This document shows, one piece after another, positions 1-6,126 of a DNA stretch of 9,477 nucleotides. The stretch is from Gammaproteobacteria bacterium (GTDB lineage Bacteria; Pseudomonadota; Gammaproteobacteria; Steroidobacterales; JACDCP01). Every line of letters begins with the position of its first letter. Position 1 is the first letter of the stretch. Made by a program: the position numbers and the translations under genes. Below the pieces are notes generated by a model, which worked only from the letters and a program-made list of their open reading frames with translations, was not told the DNA's origin and ran no database searches. The DNA lies in assembly GCA_013817465.1 (NCBI GenBank), contig JACDCP010000111.1, positions 1 through 9,477 on the forward strand. The letters run 5' to 3'.

Positions 1-1262
1 TGGTTTCGCTGCGCAGCTCGCCGGCCGGCGCCAGCGTCACTGTCGCCGGCAGCTACCGGGGACAGACGCCGCTCGAGCTCGAGCTCACGCCGGGACGCAT
101 GCATGCCATCGCAGTTTCCAAAGCCGGCTACGAGACGGCGACCCGCGAGCTGCAGCTCGATGCGGCGGAAGATCAGAGCCTCGAGTTGCGGCTGCAGCCG
201 ATCGTCGGGGTCATCCAGGTGCATCTGCAGCCCGCCGATGCCGAGCTTTTCGTCAATGGCGAACAGCAGACCGGCCGGCGGCTTTCGCTGCCGGCGGTGC
301 CACAACGCATCGAGGTGAGGAAGCCGGGCTTCGCGCCTTACAGCGATACGGTGACGCCGCGGCCGGGGTTCGCGCAAGTGCTCGACATCCAGCTCCGGAC
401 ACCCGAGCAGCTTGAAGCGGCGGCGACACCGACGCTGATCCGGTCGAGCGCGGGGCAGCAGCTCAGGCTGGTCGACGGCGGGCGCTTTACGATGGGCGCG
501 CCGCGCCGCGAGCAGGGCCGGCGCGCGAACGAGAACCTGCGGCCGGTAGAGATCACCCGGCCCTTTTATATCGGCATCCACGAGGTGACCAATGCGGAGT
601 TCCGCCAGTTTTCGAGCTCGCACAACTCCGGCATCGTGCAACAGGTCAGCCTCGACAACGACGATCGTCCGGCGGTGCGCGTCACCTGGGAGCAGGCCGC
701 ACGCTATTGCAACTGGCTGAGCGGCAAGGAATCGTTGCCGCCGGTCTACGCCGAAAAGGGCGGGGTTCTCGTCGCCAGCCAGCCGATCGGCAAGGGTTAC
801 CGCCTGCCGACCGAGGCCGAGTGGGCGCTGGCCGCTCGATTCGCAGGCAGGAAGACCGCGGACGGCCTCAAGTATCCCTGGGGCATGAACATGCCGGCGC
901 CGGCGAATGCCGGAAATTTTGCCGATGCGACGGCAAACGGCCTGGTGCGCGATGCGCTTGCCGGTTACGACGACGGTTATGCAGCCACCGCGCCGGTCGG
1001 CAAGTTCGCGCCGAATGCGATCGCGCTGTTCGACATCGGCGGCAACGTGTCAGAATGGATGCACGATCACTACGCCATTTATCCCGGTACGCCGGGCCAG
1101 CCGGCCATCGATCCGGTGGGCCCCGCCGAAGGCGATACGCACGTGATTCGCGGCTCGAGCTGGATGCACGGCGGCATCAGCGAACTCAGGCTTTCCTGGC
1201 GAGAATCCGCTGACCAGGCCCGCCCGGACCTGGGCTTTCGTATTGCCCGCTACGCAGAGTGA
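1..1262 (+). CDS. PEGA-repeat / SUMF1-fold (FGE-sulfatase-like) protein, 5' partial
   Basis: The frame is open from base 3 to the TGA at 1260-1262, giving 419 visible codons, so the gene starts upstream of the window; ATG 99 is internal. Visible residues ~5-135 hold two PEGA-type beta repeats (PAGASVTVAG..RGQTPLELELTPG, then PADAELFVNGEQQTG...RIEVRKPGF), usually found on surface or periplasmic proteins. Residues ~150-417 are a SUMF1 / formylglycine-generating-enzyme fold, shown by GGRFTMG, FYIGIHEVTNAEF, VTWEQAARYCNWLS, YRLPTEAEWALAAR, YPWG, GNVSEWMHD, IRGSSW and GFRIAR. The C-terminal cysteines of true formylglycine-generating enzymes are absent (SSWMHGGISELRLSWRES and GFRIAR have no Cys). 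I therefore infer a binding or scaffold role, not sulfatase maturation. The next gene follows 11 bp downstream, or overlaps if its earlier GTG is used, so the two are probably co-transcribed. The fold assignment is secure; the partner and role are unknown. Confidence 0.93.
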   Translation, partial: VSLRSSPAGASVTVAGSYRGQTPLELELTPGRMHAIAVSKAGYETATRELQLDAAEDQSLELRLQPIVGVIQVHLQPADAELFVNGEQQTGRRLSLPAVPQRIEVRKPGFAPYSDTVTPRPGFAQVLDIQLRTPEQLEAAATPTLIRSSAGQQLRLVDGGRFTMGAPRREQGRRANENLRPVEITRPFYIGIHEVTNAEFRQFSSSHNSGIVQQVSLDNDDRPAVRVTWEQAARYCNWLSGKESLPPVYAEKGGVLVASQPIGKGYRLPTEAEWALAARFAGRKTADGLKYPWGMNMPAPANAGNFADATANGLVRDALAGYDDGYAATAPVGKFAPNAIALFDIGGNVSEWMHDHYAIYPGTPGQPAIDPVGPAEGDTHVIRGSSWMHGGISELRLSWRESADQARPDLGFRIARYAE

Positions 1263-1267
1263 AAGGA
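1262..1267 (+). promoter_or_regulatory. Shine-Dalgarno AAAGGA for the small exported protein
   Basis: AAAGGA lies 6 nt before GTG 1274. This favours that start over the in-frame GTG at 1259, which overlaps the previous stop codon but has no purine-rich tract before it. Confidence 0.5.
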
Positions 1268-1273
1268 TTTTTC

Positions 1274-1504
1274 GTGCGCGCAGCCGTCATCTCGATGCTG
1301 TTGATCGCCAGCGGCATGATCGCTGCAGCGCCTCAGCTCGCCGCGGAGGAAGAAAAAGCAGCGGGGGGCGAGCCGGGGGAGGAGCGCGCCGCCGGCGAGG
1401 AACAGGAGCCGGCCGGCGAAGACCGTCCGCCGTCGCCCGAGCGCTTCGATCCGTCGGAGGAAATCTCGCTGGATCTGCCCGTATCGTTCCCGGTGGACAT
1501 CTAG
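1274..1504 (+). CDS. Small exported acidic protein, unknown function
   Basis: This is a 76-residue ORF from GTG 1274 (81 residues from GTG 1259). The N-terminus is a clear signal peptide: Arg, then the hydrophobic run AAVISMLLIASGMIAAA, with likely cleavage near PQLAAEEE. The mature part is about 50 residues, rich in Glu, Gly, Ala and Pro, probably disordered, and ends LDLPVSFPVDI. I recognise no family. It directly follows the PEGA/SUMF1 gene and is probably co-transcribed with it. The TAG stop at 1502-1504 lies in the CTAG end of repeat copy A (the same bases begin copy B), so the protein may be a truncated form of a longer ancestor. The ORF is supported by its position, ribosome-binding site and signal peptide only. 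Confidence 0.6.
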   Translation: MRAAVISMLLIASGMIAAAPQLAAEEEKAAGGEPGEERAAGEEQEPAGEDRPPSPERFDPSEEISLDLPVSFPVDI

Positions 1505-1660
1505 TGTCCTGTCCCGCAGATATGTCGTATGAGTCGGGCGCGGATTTTTGCGGCTGGCAAGGCGCGGCGACGAGGAATAGCGAGACTATTGCGAGGAGTC
1601 GCAACGCCGCCAGACGCGAAAAATGCCGCGAATTGTGCGATATATCTGCGGGACAGGACA
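1501..1660. repeat. MITE-like palindromic element, copy A (~160 bp)
   Basis: The ends are perfect 19-bp terminal inverted repeats: TGTCCTGTCCCGCAGATAT at 1505-1523 and its complement at 1642-1660. The interior is also an imperfect palindrome centred near 1583 (AATAG 1576-1580, CTATT 1586-1590), so most of the element could fold into one long hairpin or cruciform. A second copy is at 7575-7738; by eye the two differ at about ten positions over ~160 bp, including one single-base indel. There is no room for a transposase, so it would be non-autonomous. The left end begins CTAG as in copy B. The right end reads GGACA then GCG, where copy B has GGACACTA, so this copy lacks the terminal bases. No target duplication is obvious. 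Confidence 0.88.
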
Positions 1661-1676
1661 GCGCCAGGCCAGAACC

Positions 1677-2555
1677 ATGCTCAATCGTCTGTTGAGGTTT
1701 TTTGCCGCCGCCCGCCGCAGCATTGTGCCCGGCGCCGAAGTCGCGGAAGCTTATACGATGAAGAAGAATTTCCCGGTCGAGTTCGTCTACCAGCTTTTCG
1801 CGCTGATCGTAGCGATCATCATCGTGCACGCGATCTACGTCTCCGTCATCCGCCCGCGGGCGGAGGTCATCCTCGACCGGCAGGCCGCCGAGGCCGCGGT
1901 CGAGGAGAACTACGTGGCTGAACGATCGATCTACGTGATCGTGCGCGATTACGAGCAGGAATCCTGCTTCATCCTCATGCTCTGGGCGATGGCGATCATC
2001 GCATTCAAGGGCACCGCCGCCCTGCGCGAACGCAAGCTCCTCGAGCTGGACCTGGTGCCGGTTTCCGAAGGCGAGAGCATTCTGCCCGAGGACACGCGTG
2101 AATACGCGCGCCCGTTGCAGGCCTTGCCGGATGGCGTGCGCGGCCATCTGCTGCCGCGCGCGCTGCTGGCCGCGCTGCAGCGGTTCCGCTCGACGCGCAA
2201 TGTGCAGGACGTGTCGACGGCGGTCCGCTCGGTCTGCGAGTCGGAATCCGACCGGCTCGACTCGGAATTGTCGATGGTGCGCTACATCGCCTGGGCAATC
2301 CCGGCGATCGGCTTCATTGGCACGGTGCGCGGCATCGGCGACGCCCTCGGCCAGGCTTACCGAGCCGTGGAAGGCGACATATCCGGGGTCACCGAAAGTC
2401 TGGGCGTGGCCTTCAACTCGACGTTCGTCGCGCTGGTCTTGAGCATCGTGCTCATGTTTCTGGTGCATCAGCTTCAACTGTTGCAGGAGCGGCTCGTGCT
2501 CGACGCCCAGAGCTATGCGGACGAGCACCTGATCCGCCACATGCAGTCCCGCTAG
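1677..2555 (+). CDS. MotA/TolQ/ExbB-family proton channel subunit
   Basis: With ATG 1677 the protein has 292 residues. Predicted membrane segments are at ~36-58 (FVYQLFALIVAIIIVHAIYV), ~97-116 (CFILMLWAMAIIAFKGTAAL), ~203-222 (YIAWAIPAIGFIGTVRGIGD) and ~243-264 (GVAFNSTFVALVLSIVLMFLV). A cytoplasmic stretch of about 90 residues separates the second and third. The segment PAIGFIGTVRGIGDAL is the family hallmark, as in the third-helix region of ExbB/TolQ/MotA. Family members form pentameric inner-membrane proton channels that act on an ExbD/TolR/MotB-type partner; the likely partners here are the two VWA proteins downstream. The open frame extends up to 1623, but that part lies inside repeat copy A and is rejected. 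ATG 1758 has GGAAG 8 nt upstream and is a strong alternative start that would remove 27 residues. The Ser/Thr pair in NSTFVAL of the last helix suits a polar channel lining. Confidence 0.9.
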   Translation: MLNRLLRFFAAARRSIVPGAEVAEAYTMKKNFPVEFVYQLFALIVAIIIVHAIYVSVIRPRAEVILDRQAAEAAVEENYVAERSIYVIVRDYEQESCFILMLWAMAIIAFKGTAALRERKLLELDLVPVSEGESILPEDTREYARPLQALPDGVRGHLLPRALLAALQRFRSTRNVQDVSTAVRSVCESESDRLDSELSMVRYIAWAIPAIGFIGTVRGIGDALGQAYRAVEGDISGVTESLGVAFNSTFVALVLSIVLMFLVHQLQLLQERLVLDAQSYADEHLIRHMQSR

Positions 2556-2563
2556 TCAAAAAT

Positions 2564-2593
2564 GTTGAAAAAGCCCTCCATGAGTCTTTCAAC
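2564..2593 (+). repeat. Small intergenic hairpin
   Basis: GTTGAAA (2564-2570) pairs perfectly with TTTCAAC (2587-2593). An inner CTC/GAG pairing around a CAT loop is also possible. It sits in the 53-bp gap between the channel gene and the ASKHA-FHA gene, ending 15 bp before the start codon. It lacks a following T-run, so it is unlikely to be an intrinsic terminator. It could tune the downstream start or stabilise the mRNA, or be a decayed palindrome. Confidence 0.4.
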
Positions 2594-2608
2594 CTGGCGA
2601 GACGCCGC

Positions 2609-3994
2609 ATGAGCGCCCTGGTTTTCGAGCTCAACGACGCCGGCCTCATCGTCGCCGACGAAAGCGGCATTCTGCTGGAGAGCCCGGGCTTCGCCATCGT
2701 CGAGCCCAAGCTCGCCATCGTCGGCGAAGCGGCCTTTCACAAGGCTCGCCTCAACCCGCGCTGGACCAACAATCGCTTCTGGGACGAGCTCAGCCTCGAG
2801 CCCGTGGACAAGCCCACGGCACAGATCAGAAGTCATGCTGACCTCGCTTACGCGCAACTGGACGACTTGCGCAAGACGCTCGACGCCGGGGACCGTGAGG
2901 TGGTGTTCGCCGTGCCCGGGAGCTTCGACAACCATCAGCTCGCCCTGCTGCTCGGCATCGCAAAAGAGTGCGCGCTGAAAGTCACCGGGCTCGTCGATGC
3001 CGCTGTCGCGGCTGCCGCGCAGGCGGATGTCGACGGCGATTTGCTGCACGTCGACATGCTGTTGCACCGGGTGGTGCTGACGCGCATCCGGCGCGATGCG
3101 CGGCTGACACGGGTCGGCGTGGACAACGTCGGCAAGGTCGGGCTGGCGGTTTTACGCGAACGATGGGTGGACCTCATCGCCGACGCATACATCAGGAATA
3201 CGCGTTTCGATCCACTGCATCTGGCGGAGACCGAGCAGGCGCTCTACGACCGGTTGCCAGGCTGGCTCGGGGAGCTGGAACATGCCGAGAGCACATTGCT
3301 CGACATGCAGTCCGGACCCAAGACGCATCGCGTGACCCTGACGCGCGAGAGCGTGCTCGATCGTGTGCGGCCCCAATACGAGGCCATCGTCGATCAGCTC
3401 CGCGCGACGCTGGCCGCGCATCCCGCGACCGTGCTGCTGACGCACCGCCTTGCGCGGCTTCCGGGACTCGCTGCAGCCATTGCCCGAGCCGCCGGCGCTG
3501 AGCCCGCCGAGCTCGCTCCGGAGGCGACCGCACGCGGCGCGCTCGCCCATCTCGATCACATTCGATCGGAAGGCGAGGCCCTGAGCTTCGTGACCGCTCT
3601 GCCCGCCCCGCCGGCAGGCAATGGGGACATTCCTGATTCTCAGCGGAAAATCAGGAATGTCCCCATTTCCCCGCAAACAGGCGCGCTGCCTCGGCCCACG
3701 CATTTGCTCTACCGGTCCCGCGCCTATGCGATCGGCGCCATTCCCTGCCAGGTCGGCCGCGACACGGCAGGCCTCAGGGTCGGCGGGCCGCTGAACGGCG
3801 TGCCCGCGATCTTTTCGATTTACACCCGCGGGCCGCGCATCGTGCTCGAGAGTCACGGCGCTGCCGACGCCTTTGTGAACGACGAGCGCGTCGGGGGCAA
3901 GGCGCATCTCGAGCTGGGCGACCGCGTTCGCGTCGGCTCGGCCTCGGGCGAGGTGCTCGAGCTGATCGCCCTGGTGGATCGCGATGGCGCGTAG
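2609..3994 (+). CDS. Hsp70/actin-fold (ASKHA) protein with C-terminal FHA-like domain
   Basis: A 461-residue protein without a signal peptide, so cytoplasmic. Residues ~1-330 look like a divergent Hsp70/actin-type ATPase: an N-terminal LVFELNDAGLIVAD strand pair, then REVVFAVPGSFDNHQLALLLGIAKECALKVTGLVDAAVAAAA (~97-137). That segment matches the DnaK stretch VPAxFxxxQRxxxxxAxxxAGLxxxxxxxEPTAAALA, with the EPTAAAL part altered. HPATVLLTHRLARLPGLAAAI (~271-291) resembles the later DnaK nucleotide-site strand. There is no DnaK substrate-binding domain. Residues ~366-458 look like an FHA domain (IPCQVGRD, IVLESHGAADAFVNDERV, LELGDRVRVG). The usual Ser-Arg-x-x-His phosphothreonine site is not evident, so binding may be altered or lost. 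The linker contains 16 codons made by a perfect palindrome (3620-3667). The stop overlaps the next gene by 11 bp. The domain calls are by pattern; the Hsp70-like half is divergent. Confidence 0.85.
   Translation: MSALVFELNDAGLIVADESGILLESPGFAIVEPKLAIVGEAAFHKARLNPRWTNNRFWDELSLEPVDKPTAQIRSHADLAYAQLDDLRKTLDAGDREVVFAVPGSFDNHQLALLLGIAKECALKVTGLVDAAVAAAAQADVDGDLLHVDMLLHRVVLTRIRRDARLTRVGVDNVGKVGLAVLRERWVDLIADAYIRNTRFDPLHLAETEQALYDRLPGWLGELEHAESTLLDMQSGPKTHRVTLTRESVLDRVRPQYEAIVDQLRATLAAHPATVLLTHRLARLPGLAAAIARAAGAEPAELAPEATARGALAHLDHIRSEGEALSFVTALPAPPAGNGDIPDSQRKIRNVPISPQTGALPRPTHLLYRSRAYAIGAIPCQVGRDTAGLRVGGPLNGVPAIFSIYTRGPRIVLESHGAADAFVNDERVGGKAHLELGDRVRVGSASGEVLELIALVDRDGA
3620..3667. repeat. Perfect 19-bp inverted repeat inside the ASKHA-FHA gene
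   Basis: The arms AATGGGGACATTCCTGATT (3620-3638) and its exact complement (3649-3667) flank a 10-base loop. The unit is 48 bp, exactly 16 codons, and adds NGDIPDSQRKIRNVPI (residues 338-353) to the linker between the two domains without breaking the frame. The arm sequence resembles the GGGGACATTCCTGATT-type palindromes I recall as dispersed REP-like repeats in proteobacterial genomes, but I cannot confirm its copy number here. No transposase is present. Confidence 0.85.
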
Positions 3995-5078
3995 GCACAA
4001 GCTTAATGTCTTCAGCCTGTCGTTCCTCGACGTCATCTCCTGCGGCTTCGGTGCAATCGTGCTGTTCTTCATGATCATCAATCACAAAACCGAGGAGAAC
4101 GCCGAGCGGGTCAACCGGGAGCTGCTTGCGGAGGTCCGGCTGATCGAGCAGGAAGTTCTCGACGGCGAGGAGAACCTCGTCGAGCTCAGGAACACCCTGG
4201 CCGAGAATGAGCGCGAAGCGGTCATCACCGAAGGCCTTTCAGCCCGCGTCGTGCAGGCCCTGCGGGATCGCGAGATCGAGCTCGCGACGCTGGAAAAGGA
4301 GACGCTGGCCCGCCAGGAGCATGTCGACCGGCTCGAGGCCGATCTGAAAACCACGGCGGAAGAGCAGCGGCGGCTGGCCGACGAGACCGCCGACCGCGAA
4401 GAGCAGGGCGAGGACTTGCGCGCCTTCGCCGGCGAGGGCGACCGCCAATACCTCACCGGCCTCAGGATGGGCGGCAAGCGCATCCTGATACTCGTCGACA
4501 GCTCGGCCAGCATGCTCGACGAGACCATCGTCAATGTGATCCGCCGCCGCAATATGCCGCGCGAGAGTCAACTCAATGCGCGCAAGTGGCAACGAGCGGT
4601 CGCCACCGTCGACTGGCTGACCACGCAGATCCCGGCCGGCAGCCAGTTCCAGCTCTACACCTACAATGTGGCGCCAGCGCCCCTGGTCGATGGGTCGGAC
4701 GGCAAGTGGCTCGACGCCGGCAACGGCAGCCTGCTCACCCAGGCGATCGGCCGGCTGCGCGAGATGGTGCCGGAGAAGGGCACCAGTCTCGCCAACGCCC
4801 TCGCCGTCGTGGATCGCCTCCGGCCTGCCCCGGATAACATCTATCTTCTCGTGGACGGCTTGCCCACGCAGGGCGCCGAGCGCGGCCGGCGCAGCACGGT
4901 CTCGGGCAAGGATCGCCTGCGGCATTTCGAGCGCGCCGTCGAGAAATTGCCGGTCGGAATCCCGATCAACGTCATCCTGTTCCCAATGGAGGGCGATCCG
5001 GCGGCATCGGGCGCATACTGGCAGCTCGCGCAGGTATCAGGCGGCTCATTTCTCAGTCCGTCGAAGGACTGGCCTTGA
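3984..5078 (+). CDS. Membrane-anchored coiled-coil VWA protein 1 (ExbD-like anchor)
   Basis: 364 residues. A short basic N-terminus (MARRHK) precedes one membrane segment at ~8-33 (NVFSLSFLDVISCGFGAIVLFFMII), so the remainder should be periplasmic. Residues ~37-145 are strongly heptad-like coiled coil rich in Glu and Arg. Residues ~165-360 form a VWA domain. MIDAS residues are visible: DSSAS at 172-176, Thr267 in EKGTSLANAL and Asp291 in LLVDGLPT, so metal binding is probably intact. Asp16 in the membrane segment sits where ExbD/TolR helices carry their essential Asp (compare PLxDVxLxLLxxFM). ATG 3984 has GGTGGA 5 nt upstream and lies inside the previous gene, an 11-bp overlap that implies translational coupling. 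It is paired with the next gene, a different VWA protein with the same membrane motif. The VWA and membrane calls are firm; the ExbD comparison is inference. Confidence 0.92.
   Translation: MARRHKLNVFSLSFLDVISCGFGAIVLFFMIINHKTEENAERVNRELLAEVRLIEQEVLDGEENLVELRNTLAENEREAVITEGLSARVVQALRDREIELATLEKETLARQEHVDRLEADLKTTAEEQRRLADETADREEQGEDLRAFAGEGDRQYLTGLRMGGKRILILVDSSASMLDETIVNVIRRRNMPRESQLNARKWQRAVATVDWLTTQIPAGSQFQLYTYNVAPAPLVDGSDGKWLDAGNGSLLTQAIGRLREMVPEKGTSLANALAVVDRLRPAPDNIYLLVDGLPTQGAERGRRSTVSGKDRLRHFERAVEKLPVGIPINVILFPMEGDPAASGAYWQLAQVSGGSFLSPSKDWP
5064..5068 (+). promoter_or_regulatory. Shine-Dalgarno AAGGA supporting a TTG start
   Basis: AAGGA is 6 nt before TTG 5075 but 15 nt before the in-frame ATG 5084. 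The spacing therefore favours the rarer TTG codon for the second VWA gene. Confidence 0.5.
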
Positions 5079-6082
5079 GATCCATGAGAAAGCGGCGCGG
5101 CGTCGAGGAAGTCAGCCTGTCCTTCCTGGACTGCATCTGCTGCGGCTTCGGAGCCATCATCCTGCTGCTGGTGATCACCAAGACCACCGAGCCGGTCGTG
5201 CTCGAGCAGACCGCCATCGAGCTGAATGGCGTCATCGACGACCTGCAGGAGCAACTGTTCGACATCCGCGGCGATACGGCGATCATCAACCGCGAGCTTC
5301 TCGACCGGCGCGAGCAGCTTTCGCAATACAGGCAGCGGCTGGCCCGGCTGCAGGCGGAGCTGTCGTCGGTCAGAGGGCGCTTTGCGACGACCGAGCAGGA
5401 GGCGATGGTGGCAGACATCATCGCCGGCAAACTGGCGACGGCGAAGCAGGAGCTGAGCGAGGAAATGCGCCGCCTGCTCGGCGCCGATTTCCGCCGCAAG
5501 CCCGACGACAGCGTCATCGGCGGCGTTCCGGTCGACAGCGAGTACGTCATATTCGTGATCGATACCTCGGGCAGCATGTTCAATTACGCCTGGGACATGG
5601 TGATGCTGAAGCTCGAAGAGACGCTCGCGATTTATCCGGATCTCAAGGGCATCCAGATCATGAACGACCAGGGCGGCTACATGTTCTCGCAGTATCGCGG
5701 CAAGTGGATTCCGGATACGGAGGCGCGGCGAGAAGCCATTGTCGAGCGCATGAAGACCTGGAATCCGTTCAGCAATTCGAGTCCCGTGGAAGGCATTACC
5801 GCCGCGGTCCAGGAATTCTGGGCGCCGGACAAGCGCATCAGCATCTATGTCTTCGGCGACGACTTCACTGGCGCGTCGATCGACGAGGTCATCGAAACCG
5901 TGGACAAGCTCAATCGCGTCGACGAACAGGGAAACCGCCGCGTTCGCATTCATGCGGTAGGCTTCCCCGTGCTGTTCGCGAACCGGAACGCGGGCCGCGG
6001 TGGCGAACGCTTCGCCAATCTGATGCGCATCCTGTGTGAGCGGAACGGCGGCACCTTCGTCGGGCTGCAGGACTTTCAGTGA
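5075..6082 (+). CDS. Membrane-anchored coiled-coil VWA protein 2 (ExbD-like anchor)
   Basis: 335 residues from TTG 5075, or 332 from ATG 5084. The basic N-terminus RSMRKRRG precedes a membrane segment at ~13-35 (VSLSFLDCICCGFGAIILLLVIT), predicting a periplasmic body. Residues ~43-135 are coiled coil. Residues ~155-330 are a VWA domain with MIDAS DTSGS at 163-167, Thr242 in VEGITAAV and an acidic pair GDD (262-263) after ISIYVF. It ends HAVGFPVL...RFANLMRILCERNGGTFVGL, a typical VWA close. It matches the preceding VWA protein at 14 of 17 positions over SLSFLDxIxCGFGAIxL, with Asp19 equivalent to Asp16. The coiled coil and VWA domain differ clearly, so this is an old paralogue and not a recent copy. 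Its start codon overlaps the upstream stop by 4 bp (TTGA). An extra segment after MIDAS (KGIQIMNDQGGYMFSQYRGKW) may form a ligand loop. Family call firm; role unknown. Confidence 0.92.
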   Translation: MRSMRKRRGVEEVSLSFLDCICCGFGAIILLLVITKTTEPVVLEQTAIELNGVIDDLQEQLFDIRGDTAIINRELLDRREQLSQYRQRLARLQAELSSVRGRFATTEQEAMVADIIAGKLATAKQELSEEMRRLLGADFRRKPDDSVIGGVPVDSEYVIFVIDTSGSMFNYAWDMVMLKLEETLAIYPDLKGIQIMNDQGGYMFSQYRGKWIPDTEARREAIVERMKTWNPFSNSSPVEGITAAVQEFWAPDKRISIYVFGDDFTGASIDEVIETVDKLNRVDEQGNRRVRIHAVGFPVLFANRNAGRGGERFANLMRILCERNGGTFVGLQDFQ

Positions 6083-6114
6083 TCGATCGGAACCGGCTTC
6101 TTCGTCAGCCTCGC

Positions 6115-6118
6115 AGGG
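6115..6118 (+). promoter_or_regulatory. Shine-Dalgarno AGGG for the first lipoprotein
   Basis: AGGG, within GCAGGGCA, is 8 nt before ATG 6127. It supports that start over GTG 6079, which overlaps the previous stop but would place 16 extra residues before the signal peptide. Confidence 0.45.
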
Positions 6119-6126
6119 CAACCGAT

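Noticed and set aside
1..1262. Sulfatase-activating formylglycine-generating enzyme
   Set aside because: The C-terminal catalytic cysteines are absent and no sulfatase gene is nearby.
1623..1676. N-terminal extension of the channel protein starting at ATG 1623
   Set aside because: That start and the following ~13 codons lie inside repeat copy A; starts at 1677 or 1758 lie after it.
1287..2540. Long minus-strand reading frame opposite the channel gene
   Set aside because: It runs antisense to a clear TolQ/ExbB-like gene with membrane segments and includes the repeat; its composition is that of a GC-rich shadow frame.
4666..6039. Long + strand reading frame of 457 codons across both VWA genes
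   Set aside because: It overlaps two well-supported VWA genes in another frame and has Arg/Ser/Ala-rich shadow composition with no domain signature.
1677..6082. Zorya-type defence system (ZorA/ZorB motor)
   Set aside because: There is a MotA/ExbB-family gene, but no OmpA-domain ZorB and no helicase or nuclease effector; the partners are VWA and Hsp70/FHA proteins instead.
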